In this document: in pieces, positions 1-8,279 of the stretch
How the letters are laid out: each line of letters opens with the position of its first letter
Position numbering within the stretch: the stretch's first letter is position 1
Assembly: GCA_002722525.1 (NCBI GenBank)
Contig: PBMJ01000034.1
Coordinates: 1 to 28,261, forward strand
Length of the DNA: 28,261 nucleotides
Source: Acidimicrobiaceae bacterium
GTDB lineage: Bacteria; Actinomycetota; Acidimicrobiia; Acidimicrobiales; UBA8592
Direction of reading: 5' to 3'
Notes under the pieces: model-generated
Told to the model about the DNA's origin: nothing
Databases searched by the model: none
What the model saw: the letters and a program-made list of their open reading frames with translations, nothing else
Made by a program: the position numbers and the translations under genes

Positions 1-167
1 ACAATTACTTGCGCTTTAGCACCACATCCCCGAATTAACGGGAAAGCACCTTGGGTGTCCGTCCTAGGTTGCCGAGTCCATTATTATGAACCACTCTTAA
101 TGTTCCTTTGATTCAATCATAAATAAGCAAAGATCACAACCTGAGCGATCAATTATTTAAAGGTATA
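1..167. other. Unassigned left edge
   Basis: This is the stretch beyond the 3' end of ilvC. One plus-strand frame is open from base 1 to a TGA at 109-111 (36 codons), so the C-terminal end of an unseen plus-strand gene is possible. I do not recognise the peptide, and a second frame is also open for a few codons. Apart from the terminator-like hairpin at 121-150 I see nothing I can support. Confidence 0.2.
121..150 (-). terminator. Weak intrinsic terminator after ilvC
   Basis: Reading the minus strand past the ilvC stop codon, GATCGC (145-150) pairs with GTGATC (132-137) to give a 6-bp stem with one G-T wobble and a 7-nt loop. It is followed by the T-rich run TTTGCTTATTT (121-131). Position and shape fit a terminator for the ilvBNC transcript. 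The stem is short and only moderately GC-rich, so it may be leaky. Confidence 0.4.
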
Positions 168-1199
168 TTAACCTTGCCCACCGCTAGAATCTTTCACGCT
201 TTGCTTCCCCGAAGAGATCCAGGGCATCATGGAGCGCAGTTCCTTGCCGATTTGCTCTATAGGAAGTTCATGTCCTGCTGCTTCTAGTCTTAGAAAATTT
301 TGGCGACCGCCACGTGATTCAGCCACCCATTCGTCGGCAAATTTTCCACTTTGAATTTCATCAAGAATGGTTTGCATAGTTGCTCGGACATGGTCATCTA
401 TTACACGAGGTCCCCTGGTAAGGTCTCCGTATTCTGCTGTATCTGAAACACTGTAACGCATTCCGGCTATTCCCTCTTCGTACATTAAGTCAACAATGAG
501 CTTTAGTTCGTGAAGACACTCGAAGTAAGCGATTTCAGGCTGGTAGCCGGCTGATACAAGCGTATCGAACCCGCTCCGGACTAATTCGGTGATCCCGCCG
601 CAGAGAACAACCTGTTCTCCGAATAGGTCTGTTTCGCACTCTTCAGTGAAAGTAGTTTCTATCACTCCGGCTCGTGCTCCTCCGATGGCATCAGCATATG
701 CTAGGGCAAATTCTTTTGCTGAACCGGATGCATCATTTTCTACTGCTATGAGACACGGAACTCCCCCGCCTTCAACATATGTCCTTCGCACAAGGTGACC
801 CGGTCCTTTGGGGGCGACCATAACCACGTCAACGTTGCTGGGAGGTTGAATAAGATCAAATCGAATGTTAAATCCATGAGAGAACATCACAATGTCTCCG
901 GATTCTAAATTTGGGCCAATGTGGGCATCATAGATATCTGCTTGTTCAGTATCTGGCAGGAGAATCATAATGGCATCTGCCCATGCGGAAGCTTCAGCTA
1001 TGTTCATGACTATTAGGCCTGCTTCTTCTGCTTTAGCCACGGAAGAAGATTCTGATCGAAGGCCAACACAGACCTCGACTCCAGATTCCTTTAGATTTAG
1101 AGCGTGGGCGTGACCCTGCGATCCATAGCCGAGTACTGCAACTTTTTTCCCATCGATATAAGACCTATCAGCATCTGTTTCATAGTAAATATTTGCCAT
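168..1199 (-). CDS. ilvC: Ketol-acid reductoisomerase
   Basis: Cytosolic NADPH-dependent enzyme that isomerises and reduces acetolactate or acetohydroxybutyrate to the dihydroxy acid, the second shared step of valine and isoleucine synthesis. The 343 residues match the short class I form. The N-terminal Rossmann fold carries GYGSQGHAHALNL at about residues 24-36, followed by an LRSESSS loop (47-53) whose Arg and Ser fit the 2'-phosphate of NADPH. The metal-site motif DLFGEQ is present in the C-terminal all-helical domain. The start is secure: an AAGGAG ribosome-binding site lies a few bases upstream of the ATG. It is the last gene of ilvB-ilvN-ilvC, 75 bp after ilvN, and is followed by a terminator-like hairpin. 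Nothing looks truncated or odd. Confidence 0.97.
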   Translation of the reverse strand: MANIYYETDADRSYIDGKKVAVLGYGSQGHAHALNLKESGVEVCVGLRSESSSVAKAEEAGLIVMNIAEASAWADAIMILLPDTEQADIYDAHIGPNLESGDIVMFSHGFNIRFDLIQPPSNVDVVMVAPKGPGHLVRRTYVEGGGVPCLIAVENDASGSAKEFALAYADAIGGARAGVIETTFTEECETDLFGEQVVLCGGITELVRSGFDTLVSAGYQPEIAYFECLHELKLIVDLMYEEGIAGMRYSVSDTAEYGDLTRGPRVIDDHVRATMQTILDEIQSGKFADEWVAESRGGRQNFLRLEAAGHELPIEQIGKELRSMMPWISSGKQSVKDSSGGQG

Positions 1200-1274
1200 G
1201 AATTTCTCCTTAATCTTGATTTAACGTTATCTGAATATTTGCTGTTAGCTCCATACGAGTGGGCTAATACTTAT

Positions 1275-1772
1275 TTAGCTGTTGCTGATGCTTGCAAGCG
1301 CGATTGTTCCAGTTCGTTGGATTTCTATGATCCCGAATTCTTCCAGTGAAGCTTCGAATTTATCTACCTGATTTACATCCCCAGAGAGTGAAACCATGAT
1401 TTTCTGCGGTCCGACGTTCAGGATGTTTGCTTCAAAGTTTTCTATATTTTTCATAACTCGATCTTCTTGGCCATCATTGACTTGAACTGTTGCAAGAAGA
1501 AGTTCACGGGCAACTGACTCTGTCGGCGCTAATTCTTGAATCTCAACAACATTTATCAACTTATCCAGTTGCTTGACAACCTGTTCAAGAGGGGATGATT
1601 CTGCATCGACTACAATTGTGAGCCTACTGAAGAGACTGTTTTCTGTCGGTGCCACTGCGAGAGAAACAATGTTAAATCCTCGTCGCGCAAATAATCCTGC
1701 TACTCGAGCAAGCACCCCAGGTTTGTTCTCTACACGAACAACAAGCGTGTGTGAAAGAGTAACAGGAGTCAT
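1275..1772 (-). CDS. ilvN: Acetolactate synthase small (regulatory) subunit
   Basis: Regulatory partner of IlvB; in this family it binds branched-chain amino acids, usually valine, to inhibit the holoenzyme and also raises catalytic activity. The 165 residues are the usual length of the bacterial IlvN/IlvH form. An N-terminal ACT domain (about residues 8-80) opens with VVRVENKPGVLARVAGLFARRGFNI, given here only as its recognisable pattern NKPGVL...RRGFNI. A second ACT-like domain fills the C-terminal half (about 85-160). The ATG overlaps the ilvB stop as ATGA (1769-1772), so translation is probably coupled, which suits a 1:1 complex. ilvC follows after 75 bp. The family is also named ilvH; I use ilvN from the operon context. 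Confidence 0.95.
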   Translation of the reverse strand: MTPVTLSHTLVVRVENKPGVLARVAGLFARRGFNIVSLAVAPTENSLFSRLTIVVDAESSPLEQVVKQLDKLINVVEIQELAPTESVARELLLATVQVNDGQEDRVMKNIENFEANILNVGPQKIMVSLSGDVNQVDKFEASLEEFGIIEIQRTGTIALASISNS

Positions 1773-3502
1773 GATGTTTCCTGAGATGGGTGGACGATAA
1801 CATCGCTATTTGATTTTCCTGCAGGGACCATGGGATAAACGTTCTCTGATGCCTCCGTTCGGAAATCAATAACAACGGGACGGTCATCTATTTCGTTTGC
1901 CTGCTCGATTGCTGGCTGAACTTCCTCTGGGGCTTCGACTCGTATCCCTACACATCCCATCGCCTCTGCAAGTAACTTGTAATCTGGGAGGTCGGGCTTG
2001 AGGTGAACCTCGCTATACCTTTCGTCGTAGAAGAGCTCTTGCCATTGTCGGACCATCCCAAGATACCCGTTATTGAGGATTGCAATTTTGACAGGCAAGT
2101 TCTCTATTCGCGCAGTTACGAGTTCTTGGTTAGTCATTTGGAAGCAGCCATCTCCATCGATTGCCCAGACCATTCGGTCGGGAACTCCGGCTTTTGCGCC
2201 GATAGCTGCAGGTACAGCAAATCCCATTGTCCCTAAACCGCCAGAGTTGATCCATGTATACGGGTGGTTGAAATGCCAGAATTGACTTGCCCACATTTGG
2301 TGCTGCCCAACTCCAGATGTAACTATTGTGTCATCAGGGGTTAAATCTCGAAGCTGTTCGATGACATATTGTGGTTTAAGGCCTTCTCCCATTTCCCACT
2401 CGTCATAAACAAGAGGAAAACGCTCTTTCCATCCGCTTATTGTTGATTTCCATTCGCTGCGGTCTGGGTGTTGCTTTGTCTGTTGAAGCTGTTTGAGAGC
2501 GGCAATCAATTCATTGATTGTTTTCCCGACATCACCTTGTATTGCAACATTGGCAAAACGTACTTTGTTGAATTCCGCTGGGTCGATATCAGCGTGAATG
2601 ATTTTTGCATCGGGTGCGAAGCCATCAAGTCGTCCTGTAACACGATCGTCGAATCTTGCTCCAAGTGTGATGAGTAGATCTGCTTCTTGCAAGGCAGTCA
2701 CTGCGGTGAAGTTTCCATGCATACCTGGCATACCCAGAGCGAGAGGGTGGTCATCTGGAAATCCGCCTCTGTTCATGAGTGTGGTAACGACATGGATATC
2801 TAGCATCTCGGCGAGTTCCCTTAGTTGAGATGCGGCTCGAGCTTTTAGTATCCCTCCCCCACTGTAAATGACTGGTCTTTCAGATTGGAGAATAAGTTCT
2901 GCAGCTTCTCGAACCTTTTCAGGGTCTGGTTCAATTATGGGGTTGTATCCGGGAAGGTCATGCCCGGTTGGTTCGTAATCATCGAATTGAGAAGCTGGGT
3001 TATTTGGGTCGACAAGATCCTTGGGGATATCGACGAGAACTGGGCCAGGTCGGCCAGTTGTAGCAATGTGGAATGCGTCATGGATGACCTGAGGAATTTC
3101 TGATGCTTCAGTAACTAGGAAGTTGTGTTTGGTTACGGCCATGGTTATGCCGGTGGTATCACATTCTTGAAACGCATCTGAACCTATAGCTCCACTGGCT
3201 ACTTGGCCAGTAATACAGACCAAGGGAACTGAATCGAGCATGGCGTCCGCCAAAGGGGTGACCATGTTTGTTGCTGCCGGGCCACTCGTAACCATAGCAA
3301 CTCCTGGTTTTCCAGTTGCATGGGCATACCCTTCAGCCATATGCCCCGCTCCTTGTTCATGGCGGACAAGAATGTGGCGCATGCTGGAATCAATGAGAGG
3401 GTCATATGCCGGGAGGATTGCTCCTCCGGGAAGGCCAAAAAGTATCTCAACGCCCTCTGCCTCGAGGTTCTTCATCAGGGCTTTCCCACCATTAGTTAGC
3501 AT
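1769..3502 (-). CDS. ilvB: Acetolactate synthase large (catalytic) subunit
   Basis: Thiamine-diphosphate and FAD-dependent enzyme that condenses two pyruvates, or pyruvate plus 2-oxobutyrate, in the first committed step of valine/leucine/isoleucine synthesis. The 577 residues match the family. The N-terminal TPP-PYR domain has LFGLPGG at about 21-27 and the activating Glu in RHEQGAGHMAEGYA (E49). The central FAD-binding domain includes the LGARFDDRVTGR pattern. The C-terminal TPP-PP domain has GDGCFQM and, after about 30 residues, LNNGYLGMVRQWQ, the usual diphosphate/Mg motif. It heads the ilvBNC operon and overlaps ilvN by 4 nt. The upstream gap to the divergent MFS gene is about 145 bp and carries palindromes that could be regulatory. 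No transcription-factor gene lies nearby. Confidence 0.97.
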   Translation of the reverse strand: MLTNGGKALMKNLEAEGVEILFGLPGGAILPAYDPLIDSSMRHILVRHEQGAGHMAEGYAHATGKPGVAMVTSGPAATNMVTPLADAMLDSVPLVCITGQVASGAIGSDAFQECDTTGITMAVTKHNFLVTEASEIPQVIHDAFHIATTGRPGPVLVDIPKDLVDPNNPASQFDDYEPTGHDLPGYNPIIEPDPEKVREAAELILQSERPVIYSGGGILKARAASQLRELAEMLDIHVVTTLMNRGGFPDDHPLALGMPGMHGNFTAVTALQEADLLITLGARFDDRVTGRLDGFAPDAKIIHADIDPAEFNKVRFANVAIQGDVGKTINELIAALKQLQQTKQHPDRSEWKSTISGWKERFPLVYDEWEMGEGLKPQYVIEQLRDLTPDDTIVTSGVGQHQMWASQFWHFNHPYTWINSGGLGTMGFAVPAAIGAKAGVPDRMVWAIDGDGCFQMTNQELVTARIENLPVKIAILNNGYLGMVRQWQELFYDERYSEVHLKPDLPDYKLLAEAMGCVGIRVEAPEEVQPAIEQANEIDDRPVVIDFRTEASENVYPMVPAGKSNSDVIVHPSQETS

Positions 3503-3565
3503 TACTCTTACCTATCGCTGTGATACTTTGACACTTTAACGCTATCCAGTCTGAATCGAGTAGAG

Positions 3566-3616
3566 GCAGGAAATTTAGGAAATCAAAGACTTTCTAGAAA
3601 TTTCCGGAATTCGTGG
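3566..3616. promoter_or_regulatory. Palindrome-rich ilvB / MFS divergent region
   Basis: The roughly 145-bp gap between the divergent ilvB and MFS starts contains a direct repeat of AGGAAAT with a 9-nt period, then the perfect palindrome TTTCTAGAAA (3591-3600), immediately followed by TTCCGGAA and then GAATTC. Clustered symmetric sites between divergent genes are typical of operators. I cannot name a regulator, and AT-rich sequence can produce short palindromes by chance. Confidence 0.25.
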
Positions 3617-3647
3617 GAGGCTTTAACCTTTCGCATACGCTCGATAT

Positions 3648-4859
3648 ATGGCTTCTGAATTAGATGCAGAGACTCCTATTGGCGGCAATAGTCAGAAATC
3701 TCCCAAAGGGTTTGCTTTTGTCGTTTTCGCTAGGTTTGTGTCGAATGTCGCTTACAGGATTGTTTTCCCCTTTTTGCCAACTATCGCAAGGGGTATTGGA
3801 GTATCAACAGCCACACTGGGGACCACTCTTGCCCTAAGGGATCTAGTTGAAATTAGTGGCCCTGCATTGGGAAAACTAACTGATCGTCAAGGCACCAGAA
3901 GAGTTATGGTTGCTGCCCTGTGTGGTTTGGGGATGGCAGCGTGCCTTCAAGGTGTTAGTAATGGCCTAGTTGTTTTCACGTTCGCATTGATCGCTATCTC
4001 AGTCTCGAAAGTTTCTTTTGATGTAGGCTCAAGCACTTGGACTGGAGCATCGGTGCCGTTCAGCGGTAGATCCAGAGCTATTGGAATAGTAGAGACAACA
4101 TGGGCTCTTTCTTTCATTATTGGTATGCCATTAGCTGCTTTACTGATTCGTTTAGGTACTTGGCGGACTCCTTTTATCGCCGTTTCATTGCTGTGTTTAA
4201 TTACGAGCTCAGCACTGTGGGTGTATCTTCCATCATCTAGTTCCAGCAAAGGAAACACTTCGGGACAACAGCAGTGGTCTACGTCCACACGGTTCATTCT
4301 TATTGCGATGATTGCTCTGGGAACCGGCCATATGATGATGCTTGTTACCTTCGCCATATTTCTCGAAGATCAACATGCGGTGTCTACTTCAGGTTTAGGT
4401 TTAGTCGCTTTAATTATTGGCGTCGCCGAACTTATAGGTTCTGGGGGTGTCGCCATGTATGGAGATCGTATTGGGAAAACAGTTGTGGCGAAATCAGCAT
4501 TGTTCTTATCTCTCCCCCTTTCTCTTCTGCTCCCTCTGGGGAGTTCAACGTTTGGTTTAGCTTTATTTCTAATTGCGGCTTGGTTCATATGCACTGAATG
4601 CGTGATCGTGTCGATGCTTTCAATTTGCACTGAATTGGATGGTGAGGACCGTGGGAGGATGATGGGATATGTCTACGCTGGTTGGTCTATGGGAAGGTTT
4701 TTTGGAGCGATCAGCGGAGCGTTACTCTACGAATGGCGAGGAATTAATCCTGTCTCATTTGCTATGACGGGAGCTTTGATCATTGGTATGGCATTGCTTC
4801 TAATAGGGTTTCGTGGTTTTGAGGATTCCCAAGCTCGATATGGAGAGACTCGTTCATGA
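3648..4859 (+). CDS. MFS transporter
   Basis: Integral membrane secondary transporter of the major facilitator superfamily, substrate unknown. The 403 residues contain about 12 hydrophobic segments. The loop after the second has the motif-A-like GKLTDRQGTRRVMV, and each half carries the expected amphipathic Gly-rich helices; GYVYAGWSMGRFFGAISGA in the second half suits a transport helix. Drug or sugar efflux is a guess from general family resemblance. The ATG at 3648 lacks a nearby ribosome-binding site: GGGAGG lies about 28 bases upstream, too far to act, so initiation may be leaderless. The stop codon overlaps the next start as ATGA, so it is co-translated with the nucleotidyltransferase behind it. 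It diverges from ilvB. Confidence 0.85.
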   Translation: MASELDAETPIGGNSQKSPKGFAFVVFARFVSNVAYRIVFPFLPTIARGIGVSTATLGTTLALRDLVEISGPALGKLTDRQGTRRVMVAALCGLGMAACLQGVSNGLVVFTFALIAISVSKVSFDVGSSTWTGASVPFSGRSRAIGIVETTWALSFIIGMPLAALLIRLGTWRTPFIAVSLLCLITSSALWVYLPSSSSSKGNTSGQQQWSTSTRFILIAMIALGTGHMMMLVTFAIFLEDQHAVSTSGLGLVALIIGVAELIGSGGVAMYGDRIGKTVVAKSALFLSLPLSLLLPLGSSTFGLALFLIAAWFICTECVIVSMLSICTELDGEDRGRMMGYVYAGWSMGRFFGAISGALLYEWRGINPVSFAMTGALIIGMALLLIGFRGFEDSQARYGETRS

Positions 4860-5383
4860 AAAGAGGCGTTTATCCAGGTTCATTTAACCCTCCTACTGTG
4901 GGGCATGTGGCAATAGTGGAAGCAGCTATTCGGCTTCATGAGCTGGATTGTATTGATTTAGTTGTTTCTGAAATCGCTCTAGCTAAACCATTGATTGAGA
5001 GGCCTTCACTGGAAGAGAGACTGCAAGTGATCACTGCTTCGTTTGTAGACATTCCTGAAGTGAATGTTCTTCGGACTTCATTGCAGCTGATTGCTGATAT
5101 CGCTCGGGAATATGATGTAGTTGTAATGGGGGCTGATAAGTGGGTGCAAATCAACGATGTAAAGTTCTATGATAGCGAAGCGCATATGCACGAGTCTCTT
5201 GCTAGCCTTCCGACGTTAGCCGTTGCGCCAAGAAGTGGAGAGAAGGTCCATGAGAGCATTCGTTTAGACGTACCTGAAACGATCGCTGAGGTATCTTCGT
5301 CCTCCGCCCGAAGAACGAACTTCGAATGGATGACGAAAGCCGCACAGGATTTCAGCGTGGAAAGTGGAGCATGGCAGGCATGA
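4856..5383 (+). CDS. Cytidylyltransferase-like (NaMN/PPAT-type) nucleotidyltransferase
   Basis: Small HIGH-superfamily nucleotidyltransferase that would transfer a nucleotide from an NTP to a phosphorylated substrate. The N-terminal PGSFNPPTVGH (residues 7-17) is the signature, with T-x-G-H replacing the more common H-x-G-H. The C-terminal SSSSARR corresponds to the ISSTxIR triphosphate-binding motif. At 175 residues it is in the range of NadD and CoaD, but neither assignment is secure: the mid-region VVMGADKWVQ and the loop AVAPRSG are not diagnostic by eye. The start overlaps the MFS stop (ATGA), which suggests coupled translation and perhaps a shared substrate such as a vitamin or nucleotide precursor. 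That link is inference only. Confidence 0.75.
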   Translation: MKRGVYPGSFNPPTVGHVAIVEAAIRLHELDCIDLVVSEIALAKPLIERPSLEERLQVITASFVDIPEVNVLRTSLQLIADIAREYDVVVMGADKWVQINDVKFYDSEAHMHESLASLPTLAVAPRSGEKVHESIRLDVPETIAEVSSSSARRTNFEWMTKAAQDFSVESGAWQA

Positions 5384-5399
5384 ACCCCATGAAGAAATA

Positions 5400-5456
5400 A
5401 TGTCTGAACATTTATACTTGGCATGGTCGCTCATTATTATCAGTTTGATTGGCTAA
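5400..5456 (+). CDS. Possible Ile/Leu-rich leader peptide before ilvD
   Basis: An 18-codon ORF, MSEHLYLAWSLIIISLIG, begins at ATG 5400 and ends at TAA 5454-5456, 68 bp upstream of ilvD. It has three consecutive Ile codons and eight Ile/Leu residues among its last fourteen, the composition expected of an attenuation leader for a branched-chain amino acid gene. The ribosome-binding site is weak (GAAG), no clear terminator/antiterminator pair follows, and a possible TTGATT...TAAATT promoter lies inside and behind it, which would argue against it. It may be chance. Confidence 0.2.
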   Translation: MSEHLYLAWSLIIISLIG

Positions 5457-5524
5457 AGTGGATAGCTAAATTACTTACAATCCAATACGGGCGACAATTG
5501 AAAAGAAGCTGAGGTTTATAGCCG

Positions 5525-7225
5525 ATGAATGAACAACCTGTCCAGATGAATATCCACTCGTCTCGTATTACTCAGCCCAAGAGTCAAGGAGCCTCTCAAG
5601 CGATGCTCTTGGCCACCGGTTTGAGCCAATCGGATCTGGATAAGCCTCAGATCGGCATCGCAGCATGCTGGTACGAGGGAAACCCTTGCAACATGCATCT
5701 TGATGGCCTTGGTGCTCACGTGAAACAAGGGGTAGTTGACTCAGGTCTCGTCGGTATGCGTTTCAACACGATTGGTGTTTCCGATGGTATGTCTATGGGA
5801 ACTGACGGGATGTCATATTCACTGCAGAGCCGCGATTTGATCGCTGATTCGATCGAAACGGTTATGGCAGCTCAGTGGTACGACGGCCTCGTCACCTTGC
5901 CAGGGTGCGATAAGAACATGCCGGGCTGTATCATCGCAATGGGTCGCCTAGATCGTCCGGCAATCATGGTCTATGGTGGCACAATTCGGGCAGGCTCCGG
6001 CACCATTGGGGGTATCGAAGAGAAGCTTGACGTTGTATCGGCCTTTCAGAGTTATGGGCAATTCCTAGCAGGGGCGATCACGGAAGAAGAACGCCAGACG
6101 ATTGTGTCGTGCGCTATTCCAGGAGCTGGAGCGTGCGGCGGGATGTACACCGCAAACACGATGGCCGCAGCTATCGAGGCGATGGGCCTGAGCCTGCCGT
6201 ATTCGTCATGCACCCCAGCTGAGGATCCGGATAAAGTCCAAGAGTGTGTTACTGCTGGCGGAATGATGGAAATGCTCCTTTCGGAAGGATTAACGCCGCG
6301 CCGGATTGTCACTCGCGAGTCACTTGAGAATGCGATGGTCGTTACCATGGCGCTCGGCGGGTCGACGAATGCTGTATTGCACATGATCGCGATGGCGCGA
6401 GCGTTCGAGCTCGAGTTGAACCTTGACGATTGGCTCGCAACGAGCTCACGAGTGCCGCTGCTCGCTGATCTGAAACCATCAGGGCAGTATGTGATGGAAG
6501 ATCTCCATGATGTTGGTGGGGTTCCTGGTGTGATGCGTTACTTGCTCGACGAGGGCATGCTCGATGGCGACCAGATGACGGTTACCGGAAAGACGTTGGG
6601 CGAGAACCTGTCCGAGGTTCCGGACCTCCTAAAGGATCAAGACGTTCTTGCGTCGCTCGAGGACGCAGTGAAGTCGAGGGGCCATATTTCAATTCTTCAC
6701 GGTAACCTTGCGCCTGGCGGCTCGGTGGGAAAGATTACTGGGAAACAAGGCCTGCTGTTTACAGGGCCCGCGCGCGTGTTTAACTCTGAAGAGGACATGA
6801 TTACGGGACTCGAAGAAGGTCGAATCCAATCGGGCGATGTAATTGTGATTCGTTATGAAGGCCCCAAGGGTGGGCCAGGAATGCCTGAGATGCTAACACC
6901 CACCAGTGCGCTTGCAGGAGCGGGTTTCATCGACGATGTGGCCTTGATAACTGACGGACGTTTCTCAGGCGGAAGCCACGGATTCATTGTAGGACATGTC
7001 GTTCCCGAGGCTCAGGAAGGCGGCCCAATCGCTCTGGTCCGTGACGGGGATGTCATCACGATCGATGACGAAAGCCATGAGATAACTCTGGAGATTAGTG
7101 ATAACGAACTCGCCGCCCGTGCCGAGCAATGGGAGGCGCCACCATTCAAAGCTACATCAGGTACCTTGTGGAAGTACATCCGCCTTGTCGAAGACGCGTC
7201 CAACGGTTGCGTCACCGATGGCTGA
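5525..7225 (+). CDS. ilvD: Dihydroxy-acid dehydratase
   Basis: Fe-S lyase that dehydrates 2,3-dihydroxy-isovalerate or -methylvalerate to the 2-oxo acid, the third shared step of valine/isoleucine synthesis. The 566 residues match the family. Cluster cysteines are in GNPCNMHL (C55), LPGCDKNMPG (C128, with the Mg-ligand Lys K130) and GACGGMYTANTM (C204), the three-cysteine pattern associated with [2Fe-2S] enzymes. The late DGRFSGGSHG supplies the catalytic Ser. The start has a GCTGAGG ribosome-binding site. It stands alone about 2 kb from ilvBNC on the other strand. Two hand-counted lines inside it (6181-6240 and 6301-6360) are 58% and 60% GC against 43-50% in neighbours, which suggests a different history. 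Confidence 0.96.
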   Translation: MNEQPVQMNIHSSRITQPKSQGASQAMLLATGLSQSDLDKPQIGIAACWYEGNPCNMHLDGLGAHVKQGVVDSGLVGMRFNTIGVSDGMSMGTDGMSYSLQSRDLIADSIETVMAAQWYDGLVTLPGCDKNMPGCIIAMGRLDRPAIMVYGGTIRAGSGTIGGIEEKLDVVSAFQSYGQFLAGAITEEERQTIVSCAIPGAGACGGMYTANTMAAAIEAMGLSLPYSSCTPAEDPDKVQECVTAGGMMEMLLSEGLTPRRIVTRESLENAMVVTMALGGSTNAVLHMIAMARAFELELNLDDWLATSSRVPLLADLKPSGQYVMEDLHDVGGVPGVMRYLLDEGMLDGDQMTVTGKTLGENLSEVPDLLKDQDVLASLEDAVKSRGHISILHGNLAPGGSVGKITGKQGLLFTGPARVFNSEEDMITGLEEGRIQSGDVIVIRYEGPKGGPGMPEMLTPTSALAGAGFIDDVALITDGRFSGGSHGFIVGHVVPEAQEGGPIALVRDGDVITIDDESHEITLEISDNELAARAEQWEAPPFKATSGTLWKYIRLVEDASNGCVTDG

Positions 7226-7315
7226 ACAGATTCATTTTGTTCTAAAGCCAAGGAGTCGCCTCCAAATATCGTTGTCACTAAGGCCAGTCTGAAATTTGCG
7301 ATGTAAGCTACGCCA

Positions 7316-8275
7316 ATGCGCCTGAAAACTTTGTTTAAGGGTTTTGTTATTGCCCCTGCTCTTACAGCTTTGGCTGTGATGATCTTGGAACGTTTGACGT
7401 TGAGAAAGATTGATTCTGTGCAAAAACCCCCCAATTGGGAAACGCCTCGCTGGCCCAAAGGACATACAAGCACTATACAAACAGATGACGGCGCTGAATT
7501 GGTTGTAGAAATCTCTGGCACGCTCACTGGGCCGGTGATAGTTCTCATCCACGGATTATCTGCCGATCACCATTGCTTTGGACCTATCGCTCAAAGTTTG
7601 ATTGAGAAAGGCTGCTGTGTTGTTGGTGTAAATCAAAGAGGGCACGGGGGATCAACTGTAGGTTCTGCTGGGTTTGGACCAGAACGCCAAGGACTCGACC
7701 TAGGGGAGGTCCTGCATGCACTGAATCTCCAAGATGTACACCTAGTTGGACATTCAATGGGTGGAATTGCTGCCATGTCGCTACTTACGATGGGTCCTTC
7801 CTCAGCTGGCAAAAGAGTAGCCTCCTTAACGCTGCTTTCAACCCTTGCAGAAACAAGCGGAAAGACCCGGCAGTTCTTCCTCGGCTTATCGAACCAAGCC
7901 TGGTACCAGAGATTAATAGACCATCCAGTTCACGGCCCTGCACTAGCGAGATTTGCCCTATTCGGAATGACCCCATCGCGACAAATGGTCAATGACGCTC
8001 TTGAACTTGGACAACGTTGCCCTACCCCACACCGTATTGATGCTTCTCTCGGATTGCTTCAGTACGATATACGAGGATTGCTTCCTCTCATCGATTTACC
8101 AACGACTGTTGTCTGTGGCGTGAACGATCTTCTGACTACGCATAGTGAGAATCAGCGAATAGCGGAATTAATTCCTTCCGCTGAGATGGTGACGGTTACG
8201 CATGCCGGCCATATGTTTATATGGGAAACCCCCAACCAGATCACTGAAGCTATTCTTCAAAATGTAGAAAGATGA
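7316..8275 (+). CDS. Alpha/beta-fold hydrolase, membrane-anchored
   Basis: Serine hydrolase of unknown substrate. Residues about 8-24 are hydrophobic after a basic N-terminus (MRLKTLFKGF), which suggests a signal anchor or uncleaved signal peptide, so the enzyme may face the periplasm or outer surface. The hydrolase core runs from about residue 55. Motifs visible are the oxyanion HGLSADHH (79-86), nucleophile elbow GHSMGG (S147), acid GVND (D271) and base HAGHMF (H299). The 319 residues are normal for the fold. No clear ribosome-binding site precedes the ATG. It follows ilvD after 90 bp, and its 3' end is only 4 bp from the opposing DUF1330 gene. An esterase or lipase is the most likely role. 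There is no sign of a link to ilvD. Confidence 0.85.
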   Translation: MRLKTLFKGFVIAPALTALAVMILERLTLRKIDSVQKPPNWETPRWPKGHTSTIQTDDGAELVVEISGTLTGPVIVLIHGLSADHHCFGPIAQSLIEKGCCVVGVNQRGHGGSTVGSAGFGPERQGLDLGEVLHALNLQDVHLVGHSMGGIAAMSLLTMGPSSAGKRVASLTLLSTLAETSGKTRQFFLGLSNQAWYQRLIDHPVHGPALARFALFGMTPSRQMVNDALELGQRCPTPHRIDASLGLLQYDIRGLLPLIDLPTTVVCGVNDLLTTHSENQRIAELIPSAEMVTVTHAGHMFIWETPNQITEAILQNVER

Positions 8276-8279
8276 CCAG

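Noticed and set aside
3583..3636. A 17-codon minus-strand ORF upstream of ilvB
   Set aside because: It has no run of branched-chain codons, no clear ribosome-binding site and overlaps the palindromes, so it does not support a leader peptide.
3947..4630. Long antisense frames inside the MFS gene
   Set aside because: They lack ribosome-binding sites and family-like sequence, and mirror a conserved gene on the other strand.
7234..7262. GGAG...CTCC short hairpin after ilvD
   Set aside because: Only a 4-bp stem and no T-run; not enough for a terminator call.
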